Below, piece by piece: positions 21,217 to 32,766 of a stretch of 64,000 nucleotides of DNA. Source of the stretch: Teratosphaeria epicoccoides (lineage: Eukaryota; Ascomycota; Dothideomycetes; Mycosphaerellales; Teratosphaeriaceae). Position 1 is the first letter of the stretch. Each line of letters starts with the position of its first letter. The stretch lies in NCBI GenBank assembly GCA_021401465.1, contig JADDMT010000012.1:62001-126000 (forward strand), given 5' to 3'. Below the pieces are notes generated by a model. The model searched no databases and was not told the origin of the DNA. It worked only from the letters and a program-made list of their open reading frames with translations. The translations under genes were made by a program, and so were the position numbers.

Positions 21217-21911
21217 TCATTTTAGATATGTGCGGTAGTTGACCACATGATCGACTTTCATTTCATTGCTCAAAACGTCGTCTTTGCAGGCAAAGGGTGT
21301 CGTAGGAGTTAGCTTTGACCTCGACTTCGTCCATGGACTTGGCAATCCGGTAGATTTCATCGATGCGTTTCCCCGTGTTACGGCATAGCATCCAGACTGA
21401 CCGCTCCAGTCCAATGTGCCAAGACTGTCGAACTGGGCTCCAATATTTTGGTTCCGTCCAACACACAATTCCAAGAAGTGACGCCTGTAGTAAATAATGT
21501 AGAGGCTGCCTCTATGCTGAGATGAACAGGTATACTGAGCAACCGCTCTTTGGTCGATGACATCTGCGTTCTCAGCGTCACATCGAGATTGCCGGCTCCG
21601 ATCATTTCTTTCACATTGAACAGCCCAGTCGTCGGGGAGAGAATTACATGATCGCCTTTCTTCCAAGGACAGTCACGAGATCCTGTAGCTTCGACTACGC
21701 CGGCTTCATCTAACAGTGGGATCAGATCTAGGGCAGACCGAGTGGAGTTTGGGGTTTGAGAGTAGACCATCACATCTCCTGGGCTCAGAGAGGTCGCCTT
21801 CATGCGGATGACCACTTGGCTGAGACGAGGTGCTGGAAGCTTTTAAAAACTGTGTATAGCTTGAGCTTGAGCCCTCGTGGAACTTGCTGCTGCCAGGCTT
21901 GGGTTGGCCAT
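21217..21911 (-). pseudogene. Decayed zinc-type (MDR) alcohol dehydrogenase/quinone reductase
   Basis: A remnant of a GroES-like medium-chain dehydrogenase. From an ATG at 21911 the frame reads through a TAA at 21845-21843 and continues in the same frame with family-like sequence: VVIRMKATSLSPGDVMV, PLLDEAGVVEATGS, WKKGDHVILSPTTG, LSIEAASTLFTTGVTSWN. Near 21400 the frame is lost, and a later frame ends with VDHVVNYRTYLK, which matches the cofactor-domain segment of the family. So at least one nonsense change and one frameshift are visible. Most of the Rossmann half and the C-terminus are missing. There is no splice pattern that would rescue it. It would have been an NADPH-dependent oxidoreductase of unknown substrate. 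Confidence 0.7.
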
Positions 21912-22411
21912 GGTGCGCGGAGTATCTGTGAGAGATCTCTGAGGAATGGATTGAAGATGGATCTGGATTTCCACCTCTTTTGAACATCATATAGCAGTCA
22001 CGCAGATCAGTCCGAAGTAGGTGCTACGTTATTTCTCAGCTTGACAGGAGAACAAAGAGCCGCATGCACCTGCTGAGAAATTGCATGTTCGCCCTCATGG
22101 CCCACACTCGTTGGGTGAGCATCGCAACAGAGCGGACTTCGCCATTCAATGGGAATCTATTGTCGCATATAGCAATCAGTCATCCAACTGCTCGCTTTCG
22201 AGATCCTGCTGGATCGCACTTTGCGTGAAGGAAGTAGTTGGTGGTCTGCAGGGAGCGAGGACGAGAAGCCGGGTCCGTAATAGGCTGTGGCGCAGTCTCG
22301 AGGAGCATCCGCGGCTCCTTCCAGCGTGGAAAGCCAACATCCAACGACGACCACGACGACAACAACAACAACGACAGCGCATCTCTCGCGCGGGTGACCA
22401 AGGCAGCCACC
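21912..22411. other. Upstream region and leader of the CDC50-type gene
   Basis: About 500 nt. The last 60 nt before the ATG include a short CAA/GAC microsatellite near 22345-22380. An in-frame open stretch runs upstream of the ATG but looks like leader rather than protein. Confidence 0.4.
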
Positions 22412-23976
22412 ATGTCGCAAACGATGGAGGTGATGGACACGGGCAGCGTGCGGGACAGCGAGGAGGAGCCACAAAAGAAGCAGAAGAAGAGCAGGAGACC
22501 TCCCAGTATGTGGACACCGGCTTGCAAGGCGGAGGAGCAGGATACGGATTTGGTAGGGTGGATGCTGATACACTGGAATAGATACGGCATTTAGACAACA
22601 GCGACTCAAGGCATGGCAGCCTATCCTCACACCGAAGACAGTACTTCCACTGTTCTTCGCAGTCGGCGTCATCTTCGCTCCGATTGGAGGCCTGCTGCTG
22701 TGGACGAGCGCAAAGGTGCAGGAGATTGCGATTGACTACTCAACCTGCAATACTACAGCGCCAGCGTGCGACGTGATCAATGGCCGACAAACACCTCCAT
22801 CGTCCACCGACGCCTTGATCCCCAACGGCAAGGTCACGACATATTTCAAGAATAGCACCGACAATGCCGACCGTCCCACATGGTGCAAGAGCACCACCAC
22901 CGATGCACAAACCTTTGGCGGCGCTCGGACTCTCAATTCGACTGTCTGCCATATCCAGTTCTACATCCCGGACCACCTGAGTCCACCAGTGCTGTTGTAC
23001 TATCAGTTGACCAACTTCTACCAAAATCATAGACGTTATGTCAAGTCCTTCGACCAGGACCAACTAAAGGGACAAGCCCGGGACGCGTCAGCCATCAACG
23101 GCAGCAACTGCTCACCTCTGGAGGGCGAGCTGGCCAGCGATGGCACATGGAAGCCATACTACCCGTGCGGCCTAATTGCAAACTCCAGATTTAACGACAC
23201 AATCCAGAATCCTGTATTGGTGAACTCCATCAGCAGCAGTGCCAATTACACCGAGTATAACATGACCACCGACGGGACCGCGTGGGCAAGTGATGCGGAC
23301 TTGTATGGTAAGACATCGTACGATTATGGAGATGTGCTTCCTCCGCCGAACTGGAGAGAGGTGTACCAGGAGTACAACGCGAGCACTGGCTGGCCAGATC
23401 TCAACAATGATGATCACTTTCAGACCTGGATGCGTACAGCGGGGTTGCCGACGTTCAGCAAGCTTTATCTGCGGAATGATAACGAGACGATGCCGATCGG
23501 CAGGTACCAGATCAACATATATGACTGTAAGTTCAGGCGTGGCAAGCTCCAATGACCAGGTTCACTGACGCCACCTGACTCAGATTTCCCGGTAACGGAA
23601 TATGATGGGACAAAGTCGATCTTGATCTCCACTCGCACGGTGATGGGTGGCAAGAATCCCTTCCTCGGCATCGCCTACGTCGTCGTAGGCGGGCTCTGCA
23701 TATTGCTAGGTGCGCTGTTCACGGTCACACAGCTTGTCAAGCCTAGGTATGTCATCACTTCCCATGCTATTCCCCACGCCCTCCATCTTCTCGTTCACTC
23801 ATTCGCTCGACGCTCTTTGGCGGCTTGGTATCAAATACAAAGACTTCTCGCTTGTGGCTGACTTCGCACAACAATGCAGGAAACTGGGTGACCACTCCTA
23901 CCTGAGCTGGAACAACGACGCTCCAGCCACGGCAACTACTACCGGTCGCGCACCGAGACCTGGCGAGTCAGCTTGA
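22412..23976 (+). CDS. CDC50/LEM3-family subunit of P4-ATPase lipid flippases
   Basis: A two-helix membrane glycoprotein (432 aa) that pairs with P4-ATPases and escorts them out of the ER; the complexes flip aminophospholipids. There are four exons, 22412-22505, 22582-23526, 23584-23746 and 23880-23976, with introns of 76, 57 and 133 nt. The first junction creates the hallmark NTAFRQQRLKAWQP just before helix 1 (PLFFAVGVIFAPIGGLLL). The large luminal domain has paired cysteines, many N-glycosylation sequons, the YYQLTNFYQNHRRYVKS block and YYPCGLIANSRFND. Helix 2 is the GIAYVVVGGLCILLGALF stretch, followed by a short cytosolic tail. The N-terminus is charged and cytosolic. I cannot tell which yeast paralogue (Cdc50, Lem3, Crf1) it matches best. 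Confidence 0.92.
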
Positions 23977-25041
23977 GTCTTCCTCTTGCGAGCATATGCG
24001 TTCACGACTTCGATGACAGTCATTGTTGTATTGTGATGAGCCAATTAGGTGTTTGGCGTTTTGGCGTCAGCTGGCACGAACGGCAGAAGGTTGTACCATA
24101 ACTAGATCAGGATGGTAAACGATCATGCGCTTGAGTCGCGATATGCCGTACGTATGTGTTATTTGCAATCTACTGCTGATCCAGATCATGTGCATCAGCA
24201 CGAAGTCGTTCAGCTTGCGTCTACAACCGAGCGCATGTGGCACATCCCCACAGCGTGACGACCTATTGAACCGCTGATCGGTGGTGGCTCCGAGGATCTA
24301 CCATGAGCCACCTCATCACCATCGGCTGCGGTCTTCCTGCCGTACAGTCGGCCCGTGCAGCTAACCTTCTTACTTCCTGAACAATCTCTGGACATGGCTT
24401 TTGAGGACAGGCTGCCGAACTACTCCGTACCCACTCTTCTACCATTCACGGCAGATGTTCACCACACTACCGCTTAGAACAGACGAATCGTGGTCCATTG
24501 ATCTCATTGGGGTACTTATCGCTCCTCTCTCAAAGGTTCAGACCCTCAGAATCTACGTCGTCAAACCCTGCCCTACAGGACACGCCTCCTTTGTCCTCGA
24601 GAAGACTTCTTTTCTACCATGCGGCTCAAGAGCCAGCAGAGCCGGAAGCGGTCGAGCAATACCCCACACTCTGGAGTCGAGGCCATGGCCAACAGCTGGA
24701 TAAATACAGCAACGTTCGATCGTCCTCGATGCCAAGACTACCTTCTCATTCATCCTCTGAATCTACATTTAAACCCGAGGAAGACTCTCAGGAGCGGCAA
24801 GATACCTTCGACTTCTTGTACATATATTTTATACTTTCGAATTGTGTCAACATTCCAGTGTCGTAGCTTCAGCACGCGAACAGCTCGTGCAGCATCACTT
24901 ACATTCCTCGGACACACCGGTCGGGTCTCAAACGCAACAAGGGGTCGCACTCCGCCTCGCTCGTGGCCGAGACATTGCTGCATTCCATACATCACCAGTA
25001 CCGCAACAGGCAACTGCAAAATACTATCAGACCAATCCAAG
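23977..25041. promoter_or_regulatory. Upstream region of the metalloprotease gene
   Basis: About 1.06 kb. Two AT-rich patches could be TATA elements: GGATAAATA near 24698 and a TACATATATTTTATA run near 24819, about 220 nt before the ATG. No coding segment is recognisable. The promoter assignment is inference. Confidence 0.35.
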
Positions 25042-26113
25042 ATGAAGAGCCTCACTCTCGCCGGCGTGGCTGCTCTGGCCGCTTTCGCCACAGCCGCCGA
25101 TACTTCTACCAAGTATACTGCGGCCCCTGCGACTAAAGCTTCGAGCTCTGTGAAGGCTTCGGTCAGCAATTATGTACCGTGGAGCAATGGCACCCACTTT
25201 ACGGACCCGCATACGAACACGACGGTCAAGCATTTTGACTGCGATGTCAATGCGGACAAGGCGAGCAATCATTTCATGAGCAAGATCAAGGATCTGCACA
25301 AGAATCATAAAAAATCAGCAGTGGGAACCAGGAGCCCCAGAACCTTGATGAAGAAGCAGACCGTCTCCAGTCCCATTACCGCTAAGCTTTACATTCACGT
25401 GATCGGCACCGAGTCTGACATTTGTATGTCAAGAACCCCTCCCATCAACCCCGCGACCCACTAACCAAATTCTCGATCCAGCCACCATAACCAAACAAAT
25501 GGCCCAAGATCAAGCCACCGAACTCAACACGGCCTACAACCCCTACGGTATCACCTTCACGCTCCAAAACATCTCCTTCACCACCAACTCCGCGTGGGCC
25601 TGGGCGAACTCGACCTCTGACCTCGACGACGCAAAATCTGCCCTTCGCGTCGGCACCTACGGTGACCTGAATCTCTACTTCCACACCCAGCTCTCCGGTG
25701 GCATGCTGGGCACGTGCACGCTCCCTTCGCAGACGTCCACCTCCGCGTCCCCCTCGGAATACAGCAGCGACGGCTGCAATATCAACGCCAACACGATGCC
25801 CGGGGGCGCGATGACGGGGTACAACGAGGGGAAGACGGCGGTGCACGAGACGGGGCATTGGCTGGGGCTGCTGCACACGTTTGAGGGGGAGAGCTGTAGC
25901 GGGGATGGGGATTTTGTGGCGGACACGCCGGCCGAGATGAGCAGTACGGACGGGTGTCCGACGAGCCCGATGAAGAACTCGTGTGCGACGGCGGAGGGCG
26001 ATCCGATTCATAATTATATGGATTATAGTACGGATGCTTGTTATGAGGCGTTCACGGCGGATCAGGTGGAGAGGATTGGGACCATGTGGGCGGAGTATAG
26101 GAGTGGGTTTTAG
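25042..26113 (+). CDS. Secreted M43-family (pappalysin-like) metalloprotease
   Basis: An extracellular zinc endopeptidase (337 aa) in two exons, 25042-25423 and 25482-26113, with a 58-nt intron (GTATGT..CCAG). The first 20 residues are a clear signal peptide ending near TAAD. A Ser/Thr/Lys-rich propeptide follows. The catalytic zinc motif HETGHWLGLLH gives His249, Glu250, His253 and His259, as in fungal M43B proteases. A Met-turn is visible in HNYMDYSTDAC. Cysteines around CTLPSQ, DGCNIN, GESCSGDGD, DGCPTSP and NSCATAEGDP fit the usual disulphides. The sequence is complete and should be active. The second exon has strong G/C third positions, which creates a long shadow frame on the other strand. 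A likely role is protein degradation for nutrition or host contact; that is inference. Confidence 0.92.
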
Positions 26114-26594
26114 GTTTGATGGGAGGGGGCAGGCTGCTGGTGTGGAGGATGCAGAGGATAGGAGGATGGCGCGAACGGGATGGGAGAATGACATTACTGC
26201 GCGTGGCACGCTCTGGCAGCTCATCGGCACCACGACACGACTTTGAGGGACAGACGGAAGCCTATGCGGGAAAGGTGCACGTCTCACTTTGCGAATAAAG
26301 ATATACGGTACGACAACGATGACGACGACAGCTGTCAGCAACACCTTTTCCCTTGTGTATATTTTACCAAGATTGGACATGAGATGTAGATATTCGTACA
26401 GCATTCTTACTCGAAATAGTTCATTTCATGCTCCATCCTCCTGATCTTTCCACAAGATATCTTTGGCTGACTACACTACAATTAGTCAGGTATCGCTCGC
26501 TATCAAGCACGACGAAAAATGAAAAAAAAACAACCGCTAATCCACAAATCGAACTCGAATACATTCGTTCGTCGCGCGCCATCCACTTCGCCGA
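26114..26594. other. Convergent intergenic region, no gene seen
   Basis: About 480 nt between the converging metalloprotease and PEX16 genes. An A-run lies at 26520-26529. Nothing coding is recognised. Confidence 0.4.
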
Positions 26595-27761
26595 CTACAA
26601 CGTCGCAGTACTGAAATAATACTGATCCCAAAGAAACTCATAGTCATCCACAATATTCCCCACCAGATCCAACACCGGCTTCCCCTTCAACTTCCCCACA
26701 AACCCCTGTATCACCCCTTTCGTCACATTCTCATAGAACGCGCCCCTCATCGCCCACCACATCAGCCCCCAGCCCCGCCTCTTCAGCTCCTCCCTCTCCA
26801 GGCCCGTCAGTCCCCTCCCCACACCCCCCGGCCTCCGACTCTCGAGCTCGTGTTTCGCCAACTGTCTCGCGCCGTACTCGATCGAGAGGCCGAGGAGCCA
26901 GGGTCTCCAGTCTCCCTTCGCCGTCCCGCCGTCCCGCCGCGAGCAGTACGCCAGCGCACACGCGTACAGCACGGGTCGCAGGATGTACAGCACCTCCGCC
27001 GCGGAGCCCAGTCCGGAGACGCGGTGGAGGAGGCTTGGCGGCGGTTTGATGTCGTCGGCGGTGAGGACTTTGGAGAGGAGGTAGGTGGAGATGTCTTCGC
27101 TTGTGGGCAGCGGTGGGAGTGTGAGAGAAGTCCTGGGCATGGTCCACTGCTCACTCCCCGCCTCGCTCCGCTCCGACGGCGGGGACATGTTCCCTTCCTC
27201 CTCTTCTGAAGCGGCAGTCTTCTCCTCCGGCAGTTCGCGCTCTGGCAGCGGCGGACTCAACAGCGGTCTCGACTCCGTAAGCCTCAGCAACACCAGCCGA
27301 CACGCCGCCTTCACCGCCTCCAACACCACCACAACCCTCCACCGCGCCTGCTCCCCCTTCCTCTTCGCATACATCTCCAGCAACAACTCCGTATACTGCA
27401 CCACCTGCAGCAACGTCGCCATCCTTCTGTAAGCCCCGCTCTTCTGGCAATAGAACCTCGTGTACCGACTATGCGCGCTCTGGTGGGCTTTCCGCAGGCG
27501 GAGAGAGTGCGCCAGGGCGCGGGAGAGGAGGGAGTCGTGGTACAGACTCAGGAGGCCGACGCCGGAGTTGAGGGATTCGGAGGCGATGTCGGATTCTCTG
27601 AAGCGGCCGGGGAGGATGTATGTGAGGGAGCGCAGGGCGCCCTCGACCTGCCCGACGGCGCCGGCATTGCTCGTGATGAAGTCATGGTACATGTTTAGCC
27701 ATTTGGGCGGGAATCGGATCGCGACGCGTGTGTGCTCGGCTGCCTGCTTGAGAGTGTCCAT
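26595..27761 (-). CDS. PEX16: Peroxisomal membrane biogenesis protein Pex16
   Basis: A peroxin of 388 aa in one exon, involved in insertion of peroxisomal membrane proteins and early peroxisome assembly. Family stretches are visible: FITSNAGAVGQVEGALRSLTYILPGRF near residues 29-55, LYHDSLLSRALAH, LLQVVQYTELLLEM, WRVVVVLEAVKAACRL, EVLYILRPVLYACALAY and WRPWLLGLSIEYGARQL. The end is FLWDQYYFSTATL, as in other Pex16 proteins. An acidic Ser/Glu-rich insert lies at about 178-205. There are two or three hydrophobic segments but no signal peptide. Codons are very G/C-rich at third positions, so shadow frames appear opposite. The ATG at 27761 opens directly into conserved sequence. Confidence 0.9.
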   Translation of the reverse strand: MDTLKQAAEHTRVAIRFPPKWLNMYHDFITSNAGAVGQVEGALRSLTYILPGRFRESDIASESLNSGVGLLSLYHDSLLSRALAHSLRLRKAHQSAHSRYTRFYCQKSGAYRRMATLLQVVQYTELLLEMYAKRKGEQARWRVVVVLEAVKAACRLVLLRLTESRPLLSPPLPERELPEEKTAASEEEEGNMSPPSERSEAGSEQWTMPRTSLTLPPLPTSEDISTYLLSKVLTADDIKPPPSLLHRVSGLGSAAEVLYILRPVLYACALAYCSRRDGGTAKGDWRPWLLGLSIEYGARQLAKHELESRRPGGVGRGLTGLEREELKRRGWGLMWWAMRGAFYENVTKGVIQGFVGKLKGKPVLDLVGNIVDDYEFLWDQYYFSTATL

Positions 27762-28193
27762 GCTGAGCAGTTCAGACGGTGTCGTCGAGAGTGGACAAGC
27801 GACAGCGACGACATCTCCCTCCTGCCTGCGAGTGTGACGGGCCGCTAGGCTCTAGCGCGATCGATAGCTACCGTGGTCCGTGAGCCGAGGCTGATCAGGG
27901 TTGGGCCTGGGCGAAGAATTGGTCGCGGACGCCGTTTTCACATGCTAATTACCTAGACATTTGGATGGAGCTGCATTGTACGGGCATGCCTCCACCTTCT
28001 GTGAATACACTTCTGATCTATGGCGTCCAGGTGCACAAGATTCCCGCGGCATACAGTCCCTGCTCAAAGGGATTCATTCAACTCCATCACCGTGTTCGCG
28101 CCTCCATACGCGCCGCGGAAATCCACTCGCTCGAAATGCTTTTCACATCACAAGTTGACACAGCCTGACATCTACTGCCTCTCATCTCACCGC
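27762..28193. other. Short intergenic region, no gene seen
   Basis: About 430 nt between the PEX16 start and the 3' end of the sugar transporter gene, both on the minus strand. It should hold the PEX16 promoter. Nothing else is recognised. Confidence 0.4.
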
Positions 28194-30645
28194 TCAACGC
28201 TCGTCCTGCCCAATCCTCGCGTACTTCCCACTCCCGCCTCCACCGCCATTCGCTCCATCCTCGCCTTTCCCTCTCTTCACCATACTGCTGATCCATCCCT
28301 TGACTCCCTCACCAGCCGCACTCTCGCCATCCTTCGCCAGTATTGGCTTCCCATCCTGTATTTCCACATCCGGTGGCGCCAGCTGATCCAGGTCTTCCGG
28401 CACGGGCTCTCCTTGGTCATTGAGTCTGAATGACGGGACTGGTGATCCGCGACCCCGGCCAGAGAAGAGCGATTCAGCTTCCGCGATAGTTTGCGGTGTT
28501 GGCGCTGCCGTAGATGCGTCGCCAAAGATTGAGTTCATATCCTCCAGGCGCACGTTGGCAGTCTCAGGATAGATGAACCAGACTGGAATCACAATCAGCA
28601 AATGCCCATCTGACAACCGCATGAAGACATTCTGAACTCACCAACAACAAAACTCACCGCGCAAAAAAACGCGTGCACCAAATACAACCTCCACTTAATC
28701 AAATCCTGCAGAATCGGCGTCATCTCACCCACCACCCAATTGAACGCCCAATTGCTCGCCGTGCTCAAACTCGCCCCCTTCGCCCTAATACTCAATGGCA
28801 GAATCTCCGGCGGATACAACCACGGGATCGGTCCCCACGAGTACCCAAACGCCGCATTGTATATCATCACAAAAATCACGACCAAGCGGGGTGTCCAGCC
28901 AATGTCGATGTAGATGAAGTAGCTGATAGCTGAAAGCGACACCACCATGACGACTGCGCCGGAGAGCAGGATGAAGCGACGGCCGAGACGGTCGACGACG
29001 TACCAGGGTGGCACTGTGGAGGCGAGGTAGGTGAGGCCGTTGATGCCGGTCATGAGAATTGCGTCGCGGCCGACCCAGCCGGCCTGCTCGAAGACGAGGG
29101 GCGCATAGTAGGAGATGACGTTAATACCGTTCAGCTGCGCCAAGGCCTGCGCGGACATCGCGATGAAGACGCGTTTGTAGTACCGTTTGAACATGTCTGC
29201 GTAACTTCTCTCGCCCTCCTGGCGCTCGAGGAGCACGTTCATTTTAATCTCGCGGTACTCATCCCGTGCTTTTGGGTTGTGAATGTCGCCCTTCCCGTAC
29301 AAGTTGGCGATGACTACGATACCTTCCTCGTCGTGGTCGTTGTCCAAAAGCCAGCGAGGAGACTCGACGATGAGGAAGGATCCGACGGCCAAAAGAGTGC
29401 CCATGACGACTTGCATGAGCAAAGGTACACGCCATGCCCAATCGCTGTTGATATAGCTGCAGCCATAGTCGACCCAGACACTGCACATGTAGCCAAAGAC
29501 GTTGCCCGAGAACTCGATACACGCGAGCTTACCTCTGTTGTGCGGCGGGCTGATCTCGGATTGGTAGACAGGGACGATTGTAGATAGAGCACCGACACCC
29601 AGACCGGCGACTATACGGCCTAAGAGCATCATGGGCATGCCGGTAGCAAAGGTTTGAAAAGCTCCTCCAACGATGAAGATCAGGGCTCCGTAAAGGATCG
29701 TTTTTCGTCGTCCAAGTAGATCACCGATCCGTCCTACGCAGAGTGACGCTATAAGTGCTCCGATCTCCAGAATGGCAACCATCGTCCCAATCTCCGCTGA
29801 CGAGGGCTGATTGAAGTAGTCCTTAAAGTAAGGCCCGGTAATAATACCGGACATGACGCCTTGATCTGTCACACAACATCACATTCATCAGCTCTACCAC
29901 CCTCACCACCTCCGCCACCAGGCTGTCTGCAAAACTCACCATATCCAAACAGAAACACCCCCAAACTCACAAAAATACTCAAAAAATAAATCAACTTCTT
30001 CCCGTGCAAGCCATGCATGCGACTCGGCCCATCGCCGGGCGCCATGATTGCCGCCAACAACTTCTCTCCCCAGCTCAACCTCTGCGGCGGCGGCTCCGGA
30101 ATTCGAATATCCTCTTTCCTCCTCACCGCACCCTGCCGCGCACCCGCACGACTCCGCTCTCGACTCGCCTTCTCGCTGTCGTGGCCTCCTCCGTCCGCGT
30201 ACCGAACCCGTTTCTTCCGGCCTCTCTCGCGCTGCCTCAACGGCGGAGAAGAAAATGAGGGCGCAAGCGGATCCTCTTCTTCCGCTAGCTGGTCGACAAG
30301 GTCGCCGGTGTCGCTCCAGAGGCTGAACTCACTGCCTGCGTCGCCGTCGTCGTCGGAGCTGTGACTGCTTCGTCCCCTCCCCCGGCTGTGATCGTAGTGT
30401 TTCTCGTCCAGGAACTCTTCTTCCTCCTCGTCGTCCCGCCCTCTTCTTCCCAATCGCCCACTCGAGCTCAGCGAGTGCAGTGGGATGTTCGCCGGTCGTC
30501 TCCCACCCGCAGCGGTACTGTTTCCAGTTGTGTGACTGCCGTGTGTGGTAAAGATGTTCGCAGCAGCCGAAGCAAAGGAATTGCTGGATGACGGAATCTT
30601 GTCGGTGGGCGAGGGCTGTATGAGCGGCAGCCCTGCTCTCCGCAA
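28194..30645 (-). CDS. MFS sugar transporter with a long N-terminal extension, start unresolved
   Basis: A major-facilitator sugar porter. Three coding exons are supported: about 30645-29940, 29865-28642 and 28582-28194, with introns of 74 and 59 nt. Splicing restores FGYDQGVMSG at helix 1 and FVVVWFIYPETANVRLEDM after helix 12. Other sugar-porter marks are GRIGDLLGRRKT, VPVYQSEISPPHNRGKL, VESPRWLLDND, QLNGINVISYYAPLVFE and VDRLGRRF. Twelve helices can be traced. The first exon adds about 215 hydrophilic residues rich in Ser, Arg, Asp and Glu before helix 1, much longer than ordinary hexose transporters. The frame opens at a TTG near 30645 and no ATG lies above it, so another 5' exon is likely. 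The first internal ATG (30045) would remove the extension. The substrate is not predictable. Confidence 0.82.
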
Positions 30646-31462
30646 ATACGAGTCAAATAGAAAAAAGTTGAGGTGTGGAATGCAGGTGGTGCGTCAGTCT
30701 GGTGCCCAGAGCTCAGGTAGCGAGCTTGTACTGTGTGTGCTGTCTTGTGTCCAGTTTTGCTCCTAGCTGACCCGCAATATCGGCTACCTCTCAGCTTCGA
30801 TTGCTTGTTCTTCCACTATTTCGAATGAAGCTTTGAGCTGCGATTGCGAAGACATCGAGTATTGTTGTAGAATCATCAAGTGAGCATAGCGAGAAATATG
30901 AAATGTGTTGCTTTGTTTCATCAAAAACGGCGGACGATAGCGGAACAAAATCCTCTCCGGCTTCCATCCTGTTCTCACCCGCAGCATGCATGGAGCCTTG
31001 TTGAGTTGGGCAGACAGACTTTGCTTTCTGCTAACGTGTTTTTCTTATTCGTGGTGACACTGAAATACAACTGTGGTGCATATTCGAAGAAGACCTTATG
31101 CTTCAATGACAGTGGTGCAAGCTTTTACGAACGGGCATTGCCTCAAGCATCGAGCCAGCTCGCTCTTCTGTGTCTTGACGGAAGCAGGTACATTCACAAC
31201 TTACTCCACTGAACAGCAGCCTAACGGCTATGCGAATCAACTGCGGAGTCAAGCAGACGACTCTACTGGCTGACTTGAACAGTATGCGTGTCTCTTGACG
31301 GGTACATCGAGCACAAGGACGATATAGGCGCTTGCGTGGCAGGTATCTGGACGCCGCAACGCCCCACTGACCTCTGCACAAACGCCTCTATACGTACCTC
31401 TGTCTGGATCAGGCACTTGAATCCGTCGATTCCAAAGCAGCCACGGTGTTGGCACCGATCCC
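30646..31462. other. Intergenic region; may hold a first exon of the sugar transporter
   Basis: About 0.8 kb. On the minus strand an ATG near 30861 opens a short frame of about 22 codons ending near a GTAGCC sequence, a possible but weak first exon for the transporter. Nothing else is recognised. Confidence 0.3.
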
Positions 31463-32249
31463 CTATTTCGCATCCCACGTCAAATTGAACCTCCCCTCCG
31501 CATTTACATACCCTCTCAACCTCTCTACCACCTCCTCCGCTGACCTTGCCTCCACCATGATCCCCGCATTGTTCTCCTTAATGAAGCCACTATCCACCGC
31601 CTTCACTACCCACTGCAGCAAACCCGTCCAGTACCCGGCGACATTGAACACCACTACCGGCTTTGCATGGATTCCCAGCTGGTTCCACGTCACAACCTCC
31701 ATCAGCTCCTCCAAAGTCCCGTACCCTCCACTCAACGCGACGAACCCGCTTCCCTCGCCTCCTTCGATGACCTCCCTCGCCATTGTCTGTTTTCGCGTGT
31801 GCATGTCCTTGACTACTGTTGTGCGGCCGTATGTTTGCTCGTCGATGACTTTTTGCGGGTCGGGTGTTCCTGTGCCTGCGTCTGTGCCGTTTTCGCTGTA
31901 GTTTCGTTCGAACTTCAGGAGCGCTTCGGGGATGATGCCATGGACTGCGTCGGGGCCGGAGAGGGAGACGAGGGTTTTGGCTAGTTCGCCCATGACGCCG
32001 ACAGTACCTCCGCCATAGACGAGGCCATAGTCATTTTGATGTAGGATGCGAGCGAGCGCGTGAGCAGCTTCGACGTGAAAGGGTGAGTTGCCTGGGTAGG
32101 CGCCGCAGCTGGGAGGGTGTCAGCAGAGGTCCAAAGTGTATTGAGTGGAGATGGACTTACAACACGCACACAATAGGTCTCTTACTCGAGTCCTCTGTTG
32201 ATGGCTCTATGTTCTCGCCCTGCTTGGGTTCGTTGGCTGCTGTGACCAT
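31463..32249 (-). CDS. LOG-family (cytokinin-activating) phosphoribohydrolase
   Basis: A LONELY GUY-type enzyme (244 aa). In plants and some microbes this family releases free cytokinin base from the riboside 5'-monophosphate; older annotations say lysine decarboxylase. There are two exons, 32249-32161 and 32108-31463, with a 52-nt intron (GTAAGT..CCAG). Splicing restores the nucleotide-binding start VCVFCGAYPGNSP near residues 27-39. GLVYGGGTVGVMG follows at 58-70. The catalytic Arg-Lys pair is in DMHTRKQ (135-136). The signature motif reads SGGYGTLEE at 156-164, with Ser where most LOG proteins have Pro; I believe this variant is common in fungi. It shares a 517-nt divergent promoter with the Rab gene. 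Cytokinin production is inference; the enzyme could act on other nucleotides. Confidence 0.88.
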
Positions 32250-32766
32250 GGTTGCAGTTCAGATGTGCTGTAAGGACAGGGTGTTCGGAAGATAAGGCAA
32301 GAAAGAGTGTTGGTCCAAGTACATTCAGAGAGTTCAATACTTGCACAAACTTTTGAGCTGCAGTCAGAGATTTGGTTGTCCTAAGCCGTCGTGTCCACCC
32401 CAGGCTTTGCTTTGGCATGAGGCGGCGATGACGCTTCCGGTTGGCCTGCTGACCTCTGCTCATTGCCAACAATCGCGATCAGTTACATGTCACGCGGCGT
32501 GTGCTGTCGCGTGCCTCCGCACTACCTGGAGCACCTCTTGACTGATATGTTTGATTAAAAACTGATGGTGTCATGCGAAGATGTCAATGTCGTGGTGCTA
32601 GCGGGGAGCTGTCATTAAGCCCTGCATAAGGCACGCAGGTCAAGGCTCTCCCGCTTGTACATTATCATCCACAACCATTGAGCTGCGTGTTTGTGAAATA
32701 TCCGTACAAACAAAAGCCGATCTCATCCTCCGTCGCATTGCCGCTCCATACCATCCCCACCGCGCC
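32250..32766. promoter_or_regulatory. Divergent promoter region between the LOG and Rab genes
   Basis: About 517 nt that must drive both genes. I see no clear TATA box, conserved operator or extra gene. A short AT-rich patch lies at about 32545-32560. Confidence 0.4.

Noticed and set aside
25445..26404. A 319-codon frame on the minus strand opposite the metalloprotease
   Set aside because: It is a shadow of the G/C-rich codons of the protease. The translation is Arg/Val/Pro rich with no family features.
26807..27450. Several frames of 83-138 codons around PEX16 on both strands
   Set aside because: They result from the G/C-rich third positions of PEX16, which has clear family motifs across the same bases.
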